Below are positions 36,791 to 45,461 of a DNA stretch of 64,000 nucleotides, piece by piece; within the stretch, counting starts at the first letter, position 1; every line of letters starts with the position of its first letter. The translations under genes were made by a program, and so were the position numbers. The stretch comes from Rhodobacterales bacterium (GTDB lineage Bacteria > Pseudomonadota > Alphaproteobacteria > Rhodobacterales > Rhodobacteraceae). The notes under the pieces were generated by a model. That model made no database searches. It saw only the letters and a program-made list of their open reading frames with translations, and was not told the DNA's origin. The stretch is taken from assembly GCA_003249215.1 (NCBI GenBank), contig QKJR01000041.1, forward strand, positions 1 to 64,000, written 5' to 3'.

Positions 36791-38089
36791 ATGGCCAATG
36801 TCGTGGTGGTCGGCGCCCAATGGGGCGACGAAGGCAAGGGCAAGATCGTGGACTGGCTGAGCGAACGCGCCGATGTGATCGCGCGCTTCCAGGGCGGTCA
36901 CAACGCGGGCCACACGCTGGTCATCGACGGCAAGGTCTACAAGCTGAACGCGCTGCCCTCGGGCGTGGTGCGCGGCGGCAAGCTCTCGGTGATCGGCAAC
37001 GGCGTCGTGCTCGACCCGTGGCACCTGGTGGGTGAAATCGCCAAGATCCGCGAACAGGGCGTGGTGATCTCGCCCGAGACGCTGATGATCGCGGAAAACA
37101 CGCCGCTGATCATGCCCTTCCACGGCGAACTCGACCGCGCGCGCGAGGAACAGGCCTCGGGCACCAATGCCAAGATCGGCACCACCGGCCGCGGCATCGG
37201 GCCCTGCTACGAGGACAAGGTCGGCCGCCGGGTGATCCGGGTCGCCGATCTCGCCGATCCGGCCACGCTCGAGATCCGCGTCGATCGCGCGCTCGTCCAT
37301 CACAACGCCTTGCGCGCCGGTCTCGGCCTCGAACCGATCGACCGCGCCGCGATCATCGCCGCGCTGAACGAGATCGCCCCCGAGGTGCTGCAATATGCCG
37401 CCCCCGTCTGGAAGGTGATGAACGAGATGCGCCGCGCCGGCAAACGCATCCTCTTCGAGGGCGCGCAGGGCAGCCTGCTCGACATCGACTTCGGCACCTA
37501 TCCCTATGTCACCTCGTCGAACGTGATCGCGGGGCAGGCGGCGACCGGCGTCGGCCTCGGGCCGAATGCGATCGACTTCGTTCTCGGCATCGTCAAGGCC
37601 TACACCACCCGCGTCGGCGAAGGCCCGTTCCCGTCCGAGCTGAAGGATGACGACGGCGAGCGTCTGGGCACCCGCGGCCGTGAATTCGGCACCGTGACCG
37701 GGCGCAAGCGCCGCTGCGGCTGGTTCGATGCGGCGCTGGTGCGCCAGACCTGCGCGATTTCCGGCATCAACGGCATCGCGCTGACGAAACTCGACGTGCT
37801 CGACGGCTTCGAGACGATCAAGATCTGCACCGGCTACGAGCTCGATGGCGAGGTGCTCGACTATCTGCCGACCGCCGCCGATCAGCAGGCGCGCTGCAAG
37901 CCGGTCTATGAAGAGGTCGAAGGCTGGTCTGAATCGACGGAAGGCGCGCGGAGCTGGGCCGATCTGCCGGGCGCTGCGGTGAAATACGTCCGCCGCGTCG
38001 AGGAGCTGATCGGCTGCCCGGTCGCCATGCTCTCGACCAGCCCCGAGCGCGATGATACGATCCTCGTGACCGATCCCTTCGAGGATTGA
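36791..38089 (+). CDS. purA: Adenylosuccinate synthetase
   Basis: 432-residue GTP-dependent enzyme joining IMP and aspartate in AMP synthesis. Visible motifs: [11 protein letters not shown] (phosphate loop with catalytic Asp), [10 protein letters not shown] (catalytic His), [33 protein letters not shown] and the C-terminal [11 protein letters not shown]. Start ATG 36791 after GGAGAGAG; the track start lies 12 codons upstream. Confidence 0.97.
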   Translation: MANVVVVGAQWGDEGKGKIVDWLSERADVIARFQGGHNAGHTLVIDGKVYKLNALPSGVVRGGKLSVIGNGVVLDPWHLVGEIAKIREQGVVISPETLMIAENTPLIMPFHGELDRAREEQASGTNAKIGTTGRGIGPCYEDKVGRRVIRVADLADPATLEIRVDRALVHHNALRAGLGLEPIDRAAIIAALNEIAPEVLQYAAPVWKVMNEMRRAGKRILFEGAQGSLLDIDFGTYPYVTSSNVIAGQAATGVGLGPNAIDFVLGIVKAYTTRVGEGPFPSELKDDDGERLGTRGREFGTVTGRKRRCGWFDAALVRQTCAISGINGIALTKLDVLDGFETIKICTGYELDGEVLDYLPTAADQQARCKPVYEEVEGWSESTEGARSWADLPGAAVKYVRRVEELIGCPVAMLSTSPERDDTILVTDPFED

Positions 38090-38187
38090 TCCCGCACCCG
38101 GGTGCAGGCGCTGGCGCGTCCGGATCCGGGCGCGCCCCTCGGCCCGGTGCCGACCTCAGGCCCGGGCAGGGCGCGAAAGGAGGTCAC

Positions 38188-38796
38188 ATGAACTGTCTTC
38201 TGATCGACGGTCATCCGGATGCGCAGAGGTTGTCGGCGCATCTCCTCGACAGCTATGCCGCGGCCCTGCCCGCGGGCACCGAGGTCGCGCGCCTCGCGCT
38301 GCGCGATCTTGCCTTTGCGCCGCACGCCCTGCGCGATTACGGCGATCTGCCGGCGCCCGAGCCCGATCTCGAGGCGCTCTGGGCGGCGATCGTCGCGGCC
38401 GATCATCTGGTGCTGGCCTTCCCGATGTGGTGGGGCGCCGAGCCCGCGCTGGTGAGCGACGTTTTCGCCCGCGTTTTGCTGCCCGGACGGGCCTTTCGCT
38501 ATCACCGCGACGACCCCTGGTGGGACCGGCTGCTCGCCGGGCGCTCGGCCGATGTGCTGATCACGATGGACACGCCGCCCGCCGTGCTGCGCTGGCTCTG
38601 GGGCTTTCCGATCGGGCGGCGGCTCGGGCGGCAGGTGCTCGGCTTCGTTGGCTTCGCGCCGGTCCGGTTTCACCTCTTCGGCCCGGTGCGCCGCGGCGGC
38701 GCCACCCGCGCCCTGCCGCGCTGGCGCAAGCGGCTGGCGCGCGCCGCCGCAACCGCCCCGACCCTCAAACGCCGTGCAAAGGAAATGCCCCGATGA
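38188..38796 (+). CDS. NAD(P)H dehydrogenase (quinone)-like flavodoxin-fold protein
   Basis: 202 residues of the flavodoxin-like NAD(P)H-quinone reductase family. The FMN-binding N terminus is CLLIDGHPDAQRLSAHL; the AFPMWWGAEPALVSDVFARVL segment and TMDTPPAVLRWLWG are typical of KefF/MdaB-like enzymes. Start ATG 38188 after AAAGGAGG; the ORF track begins 34 codons earlier. Its stop overlaps the DUF2842 start (ATGA). Probably reduces quinones or related electrophiles. Confidence 0.83.
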   Translation: MNCLLIDGHPDAQRLSAHLLDSYAAALPAGTEVARLALRDLAFAPHALRDYGDLPAPEPDLEALWAAIVAADHLVLAFPMWWGAEPALVSDVFARVLLPGRAFRYHRDDPWWDRLLAGRSADVLITMDTPPAVLRWLWGFPIGRRLGRQVLGFVGFAPVRFHLFGPVRRGGATRALPRWRKRLARAAATAPTLKRRAKEMPR

Positions 38797-39050
38797 GCCT
38801 GAGCTACCAAACCCGCCGCCGTCTCTCGCTTCTGGTTCTGGTCGTGGGGCTGCCGCTCTATATCGTCGCCGCAATCAGCCTGACGGGGTGGCTTACCGCG
38901 CGCTTCGGGCGACTGCCGATCTGGGCGGAATTCGCGGTCTATGTCGGGCTCGGCGTGCTCTGGATCGCGCCGCTCAAACCCGTCTTCACCGGTGTCGGCC
39001 AGGCCGATCCCGATCTCAAGAACGACGCGCAAGGCCCTGATGTAAAATGA
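38793..39050 (+). CDS. DUF2842 family membrane protein
   Basis: 85 residues with two helices (LLVLVVGLPLYIVAAISLTGW and AVYVGLGVLWIAPLKPVF) and a short conserved end GVGQADPD. The layout and end match DUF2842, an alphaproteobacterial family of unknown function. In the ORF track it is hidden inside a longer frame; the true start is the ATG overlapping the previous stop by 4 nt. Confidence 0.75.
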   Translation: MSLSYQTRRRLSLLVLVVGLPLYIVAAISLTGWLTARFGRLPIWAEFAVYVGLGVLWIAPLKPVFTGVGQADPDLKNDAQGPDVK

Positions 39051-39073
39051 AAACGGAGGGGATTTCCCCTCCG
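39049..39073 (-). terminator. Terminator of the Ala/Glu-rich protein gene
   Basis: CGGAGGGG-ATTT-CCCCTCCG (39054-39073) is a perfect 8-bp stem; on the minus strand it is followed by TTTTCATTTT. It lies 24 nt past that gene's stop and would also be met by the convergent DUF2842 transcript. Confidence 0.7.
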
Positions 39074-39097
39074 CTTCCGGTGCCTCTCGCACGATGA

Positions 39098-42000
39098 TCA
39101 GGCGCGGCGTTCGTAATAGCGGCTCGCCGCGCTGATCGCATATTGGCCGCGCTTGACCTTGGTGATCTTGCCCTGACGCAGGAGCTTGCCGAAGACCTGC
39201 AGCCGCTCCTCGCGGGTTGCGGCCTCGTCCACGGCGGCCACCTTCTTGAGGATCTGCGGCGGCGAGAAATGCGGCCGGCCCTCGATCTGCGCGGTATAGG
39301 CGGCGGCGGCCTCGAGCAGTTCGGAAAGACCCTGCGCCCCCTGCGCCTCGGCGAATTCGGCAAAGCTCGCGGCCTCGGCCGGCGCGATCGGCGCCGGATC
39401 TTCCTCGGCAAGCTCGAACGCCTCGTCCTCGACCTCGGAGCGGATCAGTTGCGCGGCGGTCACCCGGCGGGGGCGCACGACATGGGCGGCCAGCGCGGGT
39501 TGCGGGCTCTCCTGATCAACGCGCTGCTCGGACACGAGGATGAGCGGCGCCGGGCGTGGCTCGACCTGCGAGGGGCGCTGGGTCGTGGTGCCATGGGCGA
39601 CCGGGCGGCGCGGGCGCACGGCCTGATTGAGATCGTCGCGGAAGGGCTGGGTCTCGTCCGCGGCCTTGGCGCTGCCGCCGCGCGACAGCCGGTCGGCCAC
39701 GGTCGCGGCGACCGCGGCCTTGAGATGCGAGATCGCCGAGAAGCGGCGGCGGTTCTCGCTGCCCGAGAAGGCCTCGTCCGCCTTGTCCATCAGCCGCGAC
39801 AGATCGGTATCGGCACCGGTCGCCTGGGTCACCGGATGCACGCTCTCGGCGGGGCTTTCGACGGCGATTTCGGCGGCGATTTCGGTTTCGGCATCGGCGG
39901 GCAGTTCGGGCGCCTCTTCGAGCTCCGGCTCGGTCGCGTCGGTTTCCGCGGTCTCGAAAGCGACATCGTCCAGAACGAGCTCTTCCTCGGCGAGTTCGTC
40001 GCCTTCGGGCGCAAGCGCCGCGGCTTCTTCCGCGTCGTCGGCCTCGGAAACCGGCACCGGGGCGATCTCGGCGGTCGGCACCAGCGCCTCGATGTCGGCC
40101 ACGATCTCGGCTTCGGCGACATCTTCGGCGGGCGCGGGCATCTCGAACCCGGTCAGGTCGAGCGGCTCGGACGCCTCCGGTTCGGAGACCGGCAGCTCGG
40201 GGGTTTCGAGCGCGGCGAGCTCGGCCATCAATTCGGCTTCCTGCTCGGGGCTGAGCGCGCTGCCGATCTCGTCGGCATTCTCGTCCTCGAAGGTCTCGGT
40301 CGCCGGGGCGACGAAACTGGCGATCAGCGCCTCGGCCGAGAGGGGCTCTTCGCTCGAGACGCTCTCCTCCGCCACGGGTTCGGCCGGCGCTGCCTCGGGG
40401 CGGCGCACCTTGATCACGCGCGCCCGGATCAGCGGGCGGTTCGGCGCGATCGGCGAGGGCGGCAGATCGTCGGGCACCTCGACGGTTTCGGTGGTGTCCA
40501 GGGCTTCGGCCCCGAGGTCTTCCACCGCGGCGGTTTCCGCGATCGCGGTCAGATCCTGCGGCACCTCTTCGGGCTCGGATTCGGGCTCGGCGGCGTTCAC
40601 TTCCACGGCTTCCTCCTCGATCGCCTCGCTGGCGATCAGGGCGGAGAAGTCGATTTCCTCGCCGGCATCGGCCATCGGCTCGGCGGTCTCGAGCGGCTCG
40701 GCGGTCACGCCGGCCGCGCCTTCCTCGTCGAGCGCGGCGAGCACCGAGGCAAGCGTATCCTCTTCGCCGAGCACGAGCGGTTCGGCCGGGCTGTCCTCGG
40801 GCGCATCTTCGGCGTCCGCATCGGCCATCGCCTCGGTATCGGCGTCAAGCAGCGCTTCGGGCGTGCTCTCTTCGGTGGCGGCCAGCGTCGCAATTTCGGC
40901 GGCCCGGGCGGCGCGGGCGGCGCGGCGCTCCTGGCGCAGGCGAATCCGTTCGACGCGAGCGGCTTCCTCGGCCTCCTCGGCGGCGAGCCGTTCGGCCTCG
41001 ACGCGCGCGGCTTCTTCGGTGGCAAGGCGCTCGGCCTCGGCGCGTTCGGCCTCCTCGGCGGCGAGCCGCTCGGCCTCTGCGCGCGCGGCTTCTTCGGCGG
41101 CGAGACGTTCGGCCTCTGCGCGCGCGGCTTCTTCGGCGGCGAGCCGCTCGGCCTCGGCGCGTTCGGCTTCTTCGGCGGCGAGCCGCTCGGCCTCGGCGCG
41201 TTCGGCTTCTTCGGCGGCGAGCCGTTCGGCCTCGACGCGCTCGGCTTCCTCAGCGGCGAGCCGTTCGGCCTCGACGCGCTCGGCTTCGTCGGCGGCGAGC
41301 CGTTCGGCCTCGGCGCGCTCGGCTTCTTCGGCTGCGAGACGCTCGGCGTCGGCGCGCGCGGCTTCCTCAGCGGCGAGCCGTTCGGCCTCGGCGCGCGCGG
41401 CTTCTTCGGCTGCGAGACGCTCGGCCTCGGAGCGTGCGGCTTCCTCGGCAGCGATGCGTTCTTCCGCATCGCTCATCTCTGCGGTTTCATCCGCGCTCAG
41501 CGGGCCGGAAATGTCGAGCTCATATCCAAATCCGCCGATCTCGGCGACGGAGCCCTCGAGCGCGGAGTCGTCCGGCTCGAACTCGGCCTGCGCGACCGTT
41601 TCGGGCGCGATCGCCTCTTCCGCGGGCTCGGGGGCTGCGGCGGCCGGGGTCTGGGCCGCGCGGGCGGTGGCGACGGCGGCGCGGATTCGTTGCAGCTTGG
41701 CGGCGACGCTGTCGGGCACGGCGGGCGTGGTTTCTTCGGCGGCGGCGGCATCGGCGGGCGCATCGGCAGGCACCGCGAGCGCCGCCCCGAGCACCATCGG
41801 CGCCTCGTCCACCGCAGGCACGGTGCCGGAGGTTTCGGGCTCGGATCGGTCGGTCTGGGGGGCTTCGGGCGCCTGCGGGCGCAGGATCACGCCATTGACG
41901 CCCACCTTGGCCTCAACACGGCGCGCCATCTCACGCTCGGCGATCCGGTGCAGCATCTCGGCATCGGGCTGTGGCGGTTCGGCCCCGAAATACCGGTCCT

Positions 42001-42124
42001 CCGCCGCGAGATCGCGGAAATATTCCGCAATCGCCTTCATCGTGTTGAACGGCTCGTCGAACCCCTCAAGGGTGCACGAGAAGGTGCCGTAGGACACCGT
42101 CAGGATCTTGCTCGCACCGACCAT
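39098..42124 (-). CDS. Large Ala/Glu-rich repeat protein of unknown function
   Basis: 1008 residues. The N-terminal 75 residues look conserved and folded ([56 protein letters not shown]). A long coiled-coil segment at about 221-390 has 12-13 copies of a 13-residue unit of the form [13 protein letters not shown]. The middle (400-800) is strongly acidic and probably disordered. The C terminus (about 900-1008) is again globular and basic, ending with [19 protein letters not shown], which resembles a small winged-helix or nucleic-acid-binding tail. No signal peptide or membrane helix. Function unknown; similar proteins seem confined to Rhodobacteraceae, from memory only. Confidence 0.8.
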   Translation of the reverse strand: MVGASKILTVSYGTFSCTLEGFDEPFNTMKAIAEYFRDLAAEDRYFGAEPPQPDAEMLHRIAEREMARRVEAKVGVNGVILRPQAPEAPQTDRSEPETSGTVPAVDEAPMVLGAALAVPADAPADAAAAEETTPAVPDSVAAKLQRIRAAVATARAAQTPAAAAPEPAEEAIAPETVAQAEFEPDDSALEGSVAEIGGFGYELDISGPLSADETAEMSDAEERIAAEEAARSEAERLAAEEAARAEAERLAAEEAARADAERLAAEEAERAEAERLAADEAERVEAERLAAEEAERVEAERLAAEEAERAEAERLAAEEAERAEAERLAAEEAARAEAERLAAEEAARAEAERLAAEEAERAEAERLATEEAARVEAERLAAEEAEEAARVERIRLRQERRAARAARAAEIATLAATEESTPEALLDADTEAMADADAEDAPEDSPAEPLVLGEEDTLASVLAALDEEGAAGVTAEPLETAEPMADAGEEIDFSALIASEAIEEEAVEVNAAEPESEPEEVPQDLTAIAETAAVEDLGAEALDTTETVEVPDDLPPSPIAPNRPLIRARVIKVRRPEAAPAEPVAEESVSSEEPLSAEALIASFVAPATETFEDENADEIGSALSPEQEAELMAELAALETPELPVSEPEASEPLDLTGFEMPAPAEDVAEAEIVADIEALVPTAEIAPVPVSEADDAEEAAALAPEGDELAEEELVLDDVAFETAETDATEPELEEAPELPADAETEIAAEIAVESPAESVHPVTQATGADTDLSRLMDKADEAFSGSENRRRFSAISHLKAAVAATVADRLSRGGSAKAADETQPFRDDLNQAVRPRRPVAHGTTTQRPSQVEPRPAPLILVSEQRVDQESPQPALAAHVVRPRRVTAAQLIRSEVEDEAFELAEEDPAPIAPAEAASFAEFAEAQGAQGLSELLEAAAAYTAQIEGRPHFSPPQILKKVAAVDEAATREERLQVFGKLLRQGKITKVKRGQYAISAASRYYERRA
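40955..41464 (-). repeat. 39-nt in-frame tandem repeats (13-residue coiled-coil unit)
   Basis: About 12-13 degenerate copies of a 39-nt unit encode [13 protein letters not shown]-type repeats. Some neighbouring copies are nearly identical in DNA, so copy number may vary between strains without breaking the frame. Confidence 0.85.
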
Positions 42125-42265
42125 CGAATACCTGCCTTATGCCGATCTTTGTTTGATCCACCTTCGGGGTAAACTGGTGCTTAACCGTGAACAAAAAAAG
42201 GCAAAAAAGAGGAATTTCACCGGTCGAGATTGCGCTTCCTTGCCTTAATTGTCATCAATCGCCCC

Positions 42266-42937
42266 ATGACAGGGTTAATTATACACCAAAGCGGCGGGGT
42301 TGTGTTGCTCGGCGGTGGTGCCGTAGCGGAAGCCGACGTTCACGCCGCATTGACAATCGCGCCGGTTCTCGTGGCTGCGGACGGCGGCGGTGACCGCGCG
42401 CTCGCCATGGGGCTCGTGCCCGATGCGGTGATCGGCGACATGGACAGCCTCTCGGCCGAGGGGCGGGCAGCATTGGGCTCGCGCGTCCATGAGATCGCCG
42501 AACAGGACAGCACCGATTTCGGCAAATGCCTGATGCATGTGGCGGCCGATTTCTATCTCGGGCTCGGCTTCACGGGGCTGCGGCTCGATCATACGCTCGC
42601 CACGCTCGCCTATGTCGCGGCGCGGCCCGATCTGCGGGTGATCCTGCTGGCTGAGGAAGAGGTGATCTTTCGCGCGCCCGCGCGGCTCGATCTCGATCTG
42701 CCTTTGGGGATGCGGTTCTCGCTGTTTCCCTTCGGCACGGTGACCGGCCGCTCCGAGGGGCTGCGCTGGCCGATCGCGGGGATCACCTTCACGCCCTCGG
42801 GCCGGGTCGGCACCTCGAACGAGGTTTCGGGGCCGGTCACGCTCGAGATCGAGGGGCCGATGCTGGTGATGGTGCCGCGTGCGGCGCTCAGCGCGGTTCT
42901 GGATGCACTGCTGCCAGCCGGGTCCGCCGGGCCGTGA
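42266..42937 (+). CDS. Thiamine pyrophosphokinase
   Basis: 223 residues. AADGGGDRALAMGLVPDAVIGD and MDSLS form the catalytic N-terminal domain, with EQDSTDFGKCL as the second conserved block and GLRLDHTLATLAYV corresponding to the family's GxRxDH motif. The C-terminal domain binds thiamine (TSNEVSGPVTLEI). It makes thiamine diphosphate, the cofactor of IlvI among others. Start ATG 42266 (MTGLIIHQ). The 3' end overlaps the convergent EamA gene by 50 nt. Confidence 0.88.
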   Translation: MTGLIIHQSGGVVLLGGGAVAEADVHAALTIAPVLVAADGGGDRALAMGLVPDAVIGDMDSLSAEGRAALGSRVHEIAEQDSTDFGKCLMHVAADFYLGLGFTGLRLDHTLATLAYVAARPDLRVILLAEEEVIFRAPARLDLDLPLGMRFSLFPFGTVTGRSEGLRWPIAGITFTPSGRVGTSNEVSGPVTLEIEGPMLVMVPRAALSAVLDALLPAGSAGP

Positions 42938-43841
42938 CGCGCTCGCGGTGGATGATGTAGAGCCCCGAACTCGCGATGATCGCGACCCCGATCCAGGTCA
43001 GCCAGTTCGGGAAATCACCGAAGACGAGATAGCCGAACAAGGTCGCCGTCAGCATCTCGAAGTAATGGATCGGCGCGAGCGTGGCGGAGGGGGCGAATTT
43101 CAGCGCATAGGTCATCGACATGTGGCTGATCGTGGCGGCAAGGCCCACGCCGAAGCACCAGAGCCAGAAGATCCCCTCGGGCGCGGCGAGCCGGATCTCT
43201 GGGCTGCCCATGGCGCCGCCGATCAGCAGCACGGGCAGGCAGAGCGCCGCGGCAATCACCGCGGTATGGAACTGCATCGTCACCGGATGGGTCAGCCGCG
43301 AGAGCGCGCGGGTGATCAGGATATAAAGTGCGAAGCTCACCGCCGTGCCCACCGGGAAAAGCGCGATGGCGCCGAAATGGGTGAAGGAGGGCTGGATCAC
43401 GAAGAGGGCGCCGATGAAGCCCACGGTGGCGGCCCCGAGCCGGCGCGGCCCGACCTCCTCCTTGAGCACGAAATGCCCGATCAGCAGGATCACGAAGGGC
43501 TCGACGAAGGCGATGGCGAGCGCATCGGCGATCGGCATCACCTGCACCGCGGCCACGAAGCAATAGGTGGCGAGGATCGAGACCGCCGCCCGCGCCGTGG
43601 TCAGAATCAGCGCCCGCCCCGAGAGCCGCCAGCCGAGCCCCATCAGTGCCACGATCGGCGCCATGAGCGCACCCTGCACGACGAAGCGGCCGAGCGTGAC
43701 GGTGCCCACCGGCACCGCCTGGGCTGCGAGTTTCGAGGCCACGTCGATCAGCGGGGCAATCGTGCAGAAGCCGAGCATCAGCGCGATGCCGAGGATGATG
43801 CGGTCGGTGCCGGGCGCGGTGGGCGGGGTCTTGGTGCTCAT
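42888..43841 (-). CDS. EamA/DMT-family transporter
   Basis: 317 residues with ten predicted helices in two EamA repeats (first about 15-150, second about 160-295). Repeat-typical segments include ALAIAFVEPFVILLIGHFVLKEEVG and TLAPIHYFEMLTATLFGYLVFGDFP. A drug/metabolite exporter by family; substrate unknown. Its last 50 nt overlap the convergent thiamine pyrophosphokinase gene. Confidence 0.88.
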   Translation of the reverse strand: MSTKTPPTAPGTDRIILGIALMLGFCTIAPLIDVASKLAAQAVPVGTVTLGRFVVQGALMAPIVALMGLGWRLSGRALILTTARAAVSILATYCFVAAVQVMPIADALAIAFVEPFVILLIGHFVLKEEVGPRRLGAATVGFIGALFVIQPSFTHFGAIALFPVGTAVSFALYILITRALSRLTHPVTMQFHTAVIAAALCLPVLLIGGAMGSPEIRLAAPEGIFWLWCFGVGLAATISHMSMTYALKFAPSATLAPIHYFEMLTATLFGYLVFGDFPNWLTWIGVAIIASSGLYIIHRERVTARRTRLAAVHPEPR

Positions 43842-43992
43842 GCCTGCGGGCTACCGCGCGCCCCGCGCGCCGTCCATCCCGAAAGCGACGCCGGATGCGA
43901 CATGCCCGGGGCCGGGCGGGCTGCGGCGGGCTTGATGCGGCGGGCGGGGCGGGCTATCCCCTGCGCGAGACAATCCCGAGCAGGAGAGAGCC

Positions 43993-44241
43993 ATGAGCGA
44001 TGCCGCCTATTCCGTCGCCGCCGACGAGCTGAAACAGTTCATCGAGCAATACGAACATCTCGAAGCCGAGAAGAAGGACATCACCGAACAGCAAAAGGAC
44101 GTCATGTCCGAGGCCAAGGCCCGTGGCTATGACACCAAGGTGATGAAGAAGATCATCGCGATGCGCAAACGCGACAAGAACGATCTGGCCGAGGAGGAGG
44201 CCATCATGGATATCTACAAGGCCGCGCTCGGCATGATCTGA
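43993..44241 (+). CDS. gapR: GapR/UPF0335 nucleoid-associated protein (DUF2312)
   Basis: 82-residue coiled-coil protein. ELKQFIEQYEHLEAEKKDI is followed by the highly conserved MSEAKARGYDTKVMKKIIAMRK and EEEAIMDIYKAALG. This matches GapR, which binds overtwisted AT-rich DNA ahead of replication and transcription forks in Caulobacter. Start ATG 43993 after CAGGAGAGAG. Single-gene unit. Confidence 0.88.
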   Translation: MSDAAYSVAADELKQFIEQYEHLEAEKKDITEQQKDVMSEAKARGYDTKVMKKIIAMRKRDKNDLAEEEAIMDIYKAALGMI

Positions 44242-44423
44242 GCCGCAGGAGGGCGCGGTCCGGCCGCGCCACTTTGGTGCCTTAGGCGCCGGCATCGGAC
44301 GGGCAGGGAGGCGATGCCCCTCTGGCTCCCCGCCCGATCTGTTCGCCCGGCACCCTGCCAGTCCTATCCCGCCAGTCCTTCACGGCACGATGGCGCTTCG
44401 CCTCGACAGGCGGCGCCGCTTTT

Positions 44424-44486
44424 GCCTTCAACCTGATGAAAATATCCCGGGGGTGAGGGCGAAGCCCGAGGGGGCAGAGCCCCCTG
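44424..44486. repeat. Dispersed palindromic repeat, right-half copy
   Basis: CCTTCAACCTGATGAAAATA and ATCCCGGGGGTGAGGGCG, then GGGGGCAGAGCCCCC. Right half of the family, located just past the 3' end of the unknown gene at 44507. Confidence 0.75.
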
Positions 44487-44506
44487 TCTTCGCAACGGCC
44501 CCCGCC

Positions 44507-45382
44507 TCAGGGCGCGATGAACTCGACGCCCTCCATCGCTGCGATCTCGGCGACGTCTTCTTCATAGGCGGCGGTGATCTCCTCGATCAGCGCCTCGGTC
44601 CAGCCGGGCAGGGCGATCTCGACCTCGAGCGTCTCGGGGCGGGCGAATTTGCCCAAGAACGCGCTCACCACCTTGCGGCGCTGAGTGATCGACTGCGGCG
44701 GATGGCTCTTGAAATAGCTGCGCAGCCGGATCAGGCCCTCGCGGCTCATGATCTGGGCGATCAGCGCATCCTCGCCCGCAAGCGCGACCTCGGGGGCGAT
44801 CCCGCCCATCCGGCGCAGCACCTCGGGCCAGATCAGCGGCAGATCCTCGTTGCACCAGATCACCAGCGGCCGCCCCTCGGCCGCCTCGACCATCTTGCGC
44901 ACGACCGGCGCCCAGCGCAGATCGCGCGGGTCGCGCCCGCACATCATCTTCTCGTAATCTACACCCTTCTGGCGCGCCTCGAGCGCGGGGATCAGCGTGG
45001 CGGGATTGATCAGCGCCATGTGGAACTCGACCGCGGCCTGCGGGAAGAGATTGGCGAGCGGCGCGAGCTTGCCGCCCGCCATCGTGTAGAAGCCGCGGTC
45101 GCTGATCACCCGCGCGGGCACGCAGAGGAAGAAGTCATGGCTGAAGACGATCCGGTGCAGGTGGTCGTCATCGGTGCAGGCGGCAAGGATCGTGTCCTGC
45201 GTTGCCTGATCGGCCGGATCGCCGCGCAGCGCCAGAAGCGCGTCGCGCAGCACGAGGCGATAGCGGTTCGGGGCGGGCACTGCGATATGGCCCGCGGCCA
45301 GCACATCAGGATTGTCCGCGAGGGTCCGGATCAACCGGTCCTCGTCGGTGGAATGCGCCCCGAGATGAAATACGACCTGCAT
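44507..45382 (-). CDS. Hypothetical protein with sulfotransferase-like N terminus
   Basis: About 291 residues from ATG 45382 (MQVVFHLGAHSTDEDRL); ATG 45400 is an alternative. The opening hydrophobic strand followed by HLGAHST resembles the PAPS-binding loop of sulfotransferase-like proteins (HxGxHKTGT), but the Lys is missing, so this is only a fold hint. The rest is a mixed alpha/beta protein with RPLVIWCNEDLPLIWPEVLRR and no motif I can name. Divergent from the iron-type permease gene. Confidence 0.55.
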   Translation of the reverse strand: MQVVFHLGAHSTDEDRLIRTLADNPDVLAAGHIAVPAPNRYRLVLRDALLALRGDPADQATQDTILAACTDDDHLHRIVFSHDFFLCVPARVISDRGFYTMAGGKLAPLANLFPQAAVEFHMALINPATLIPALEARQKGVDYEKMMCGRDPRDLRWAPVVRKMVEAAEGRPLVIWCNEDLPLIWPEVLRRMGGIAPEVALAGEDALIAQIMSREGLIRLRSYFKSHPPQSITQRRKVVSAFLGKFARPETLEVEIALPGWTEALIEEITAAYEEDVAEIAAMEGVEFIAP

Positions 45383-45461
45383 CGGTTCTTGTCCTGCCAT
45401 TGACGTCAATCTAGCGGCGCTTTTCTGGACAGGCAAACCGGTTTCGGTATAAGCCCGGCGC

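Noticed and set aside
39143-42172. 1009-codon plus-strand ORF (and a Ser-rich 821-codon ORF)
   Set aside because: Both mirror the repeat-rich minus-strand gene. The minus frame has a normal start, conserved-looking ends and a terminator.
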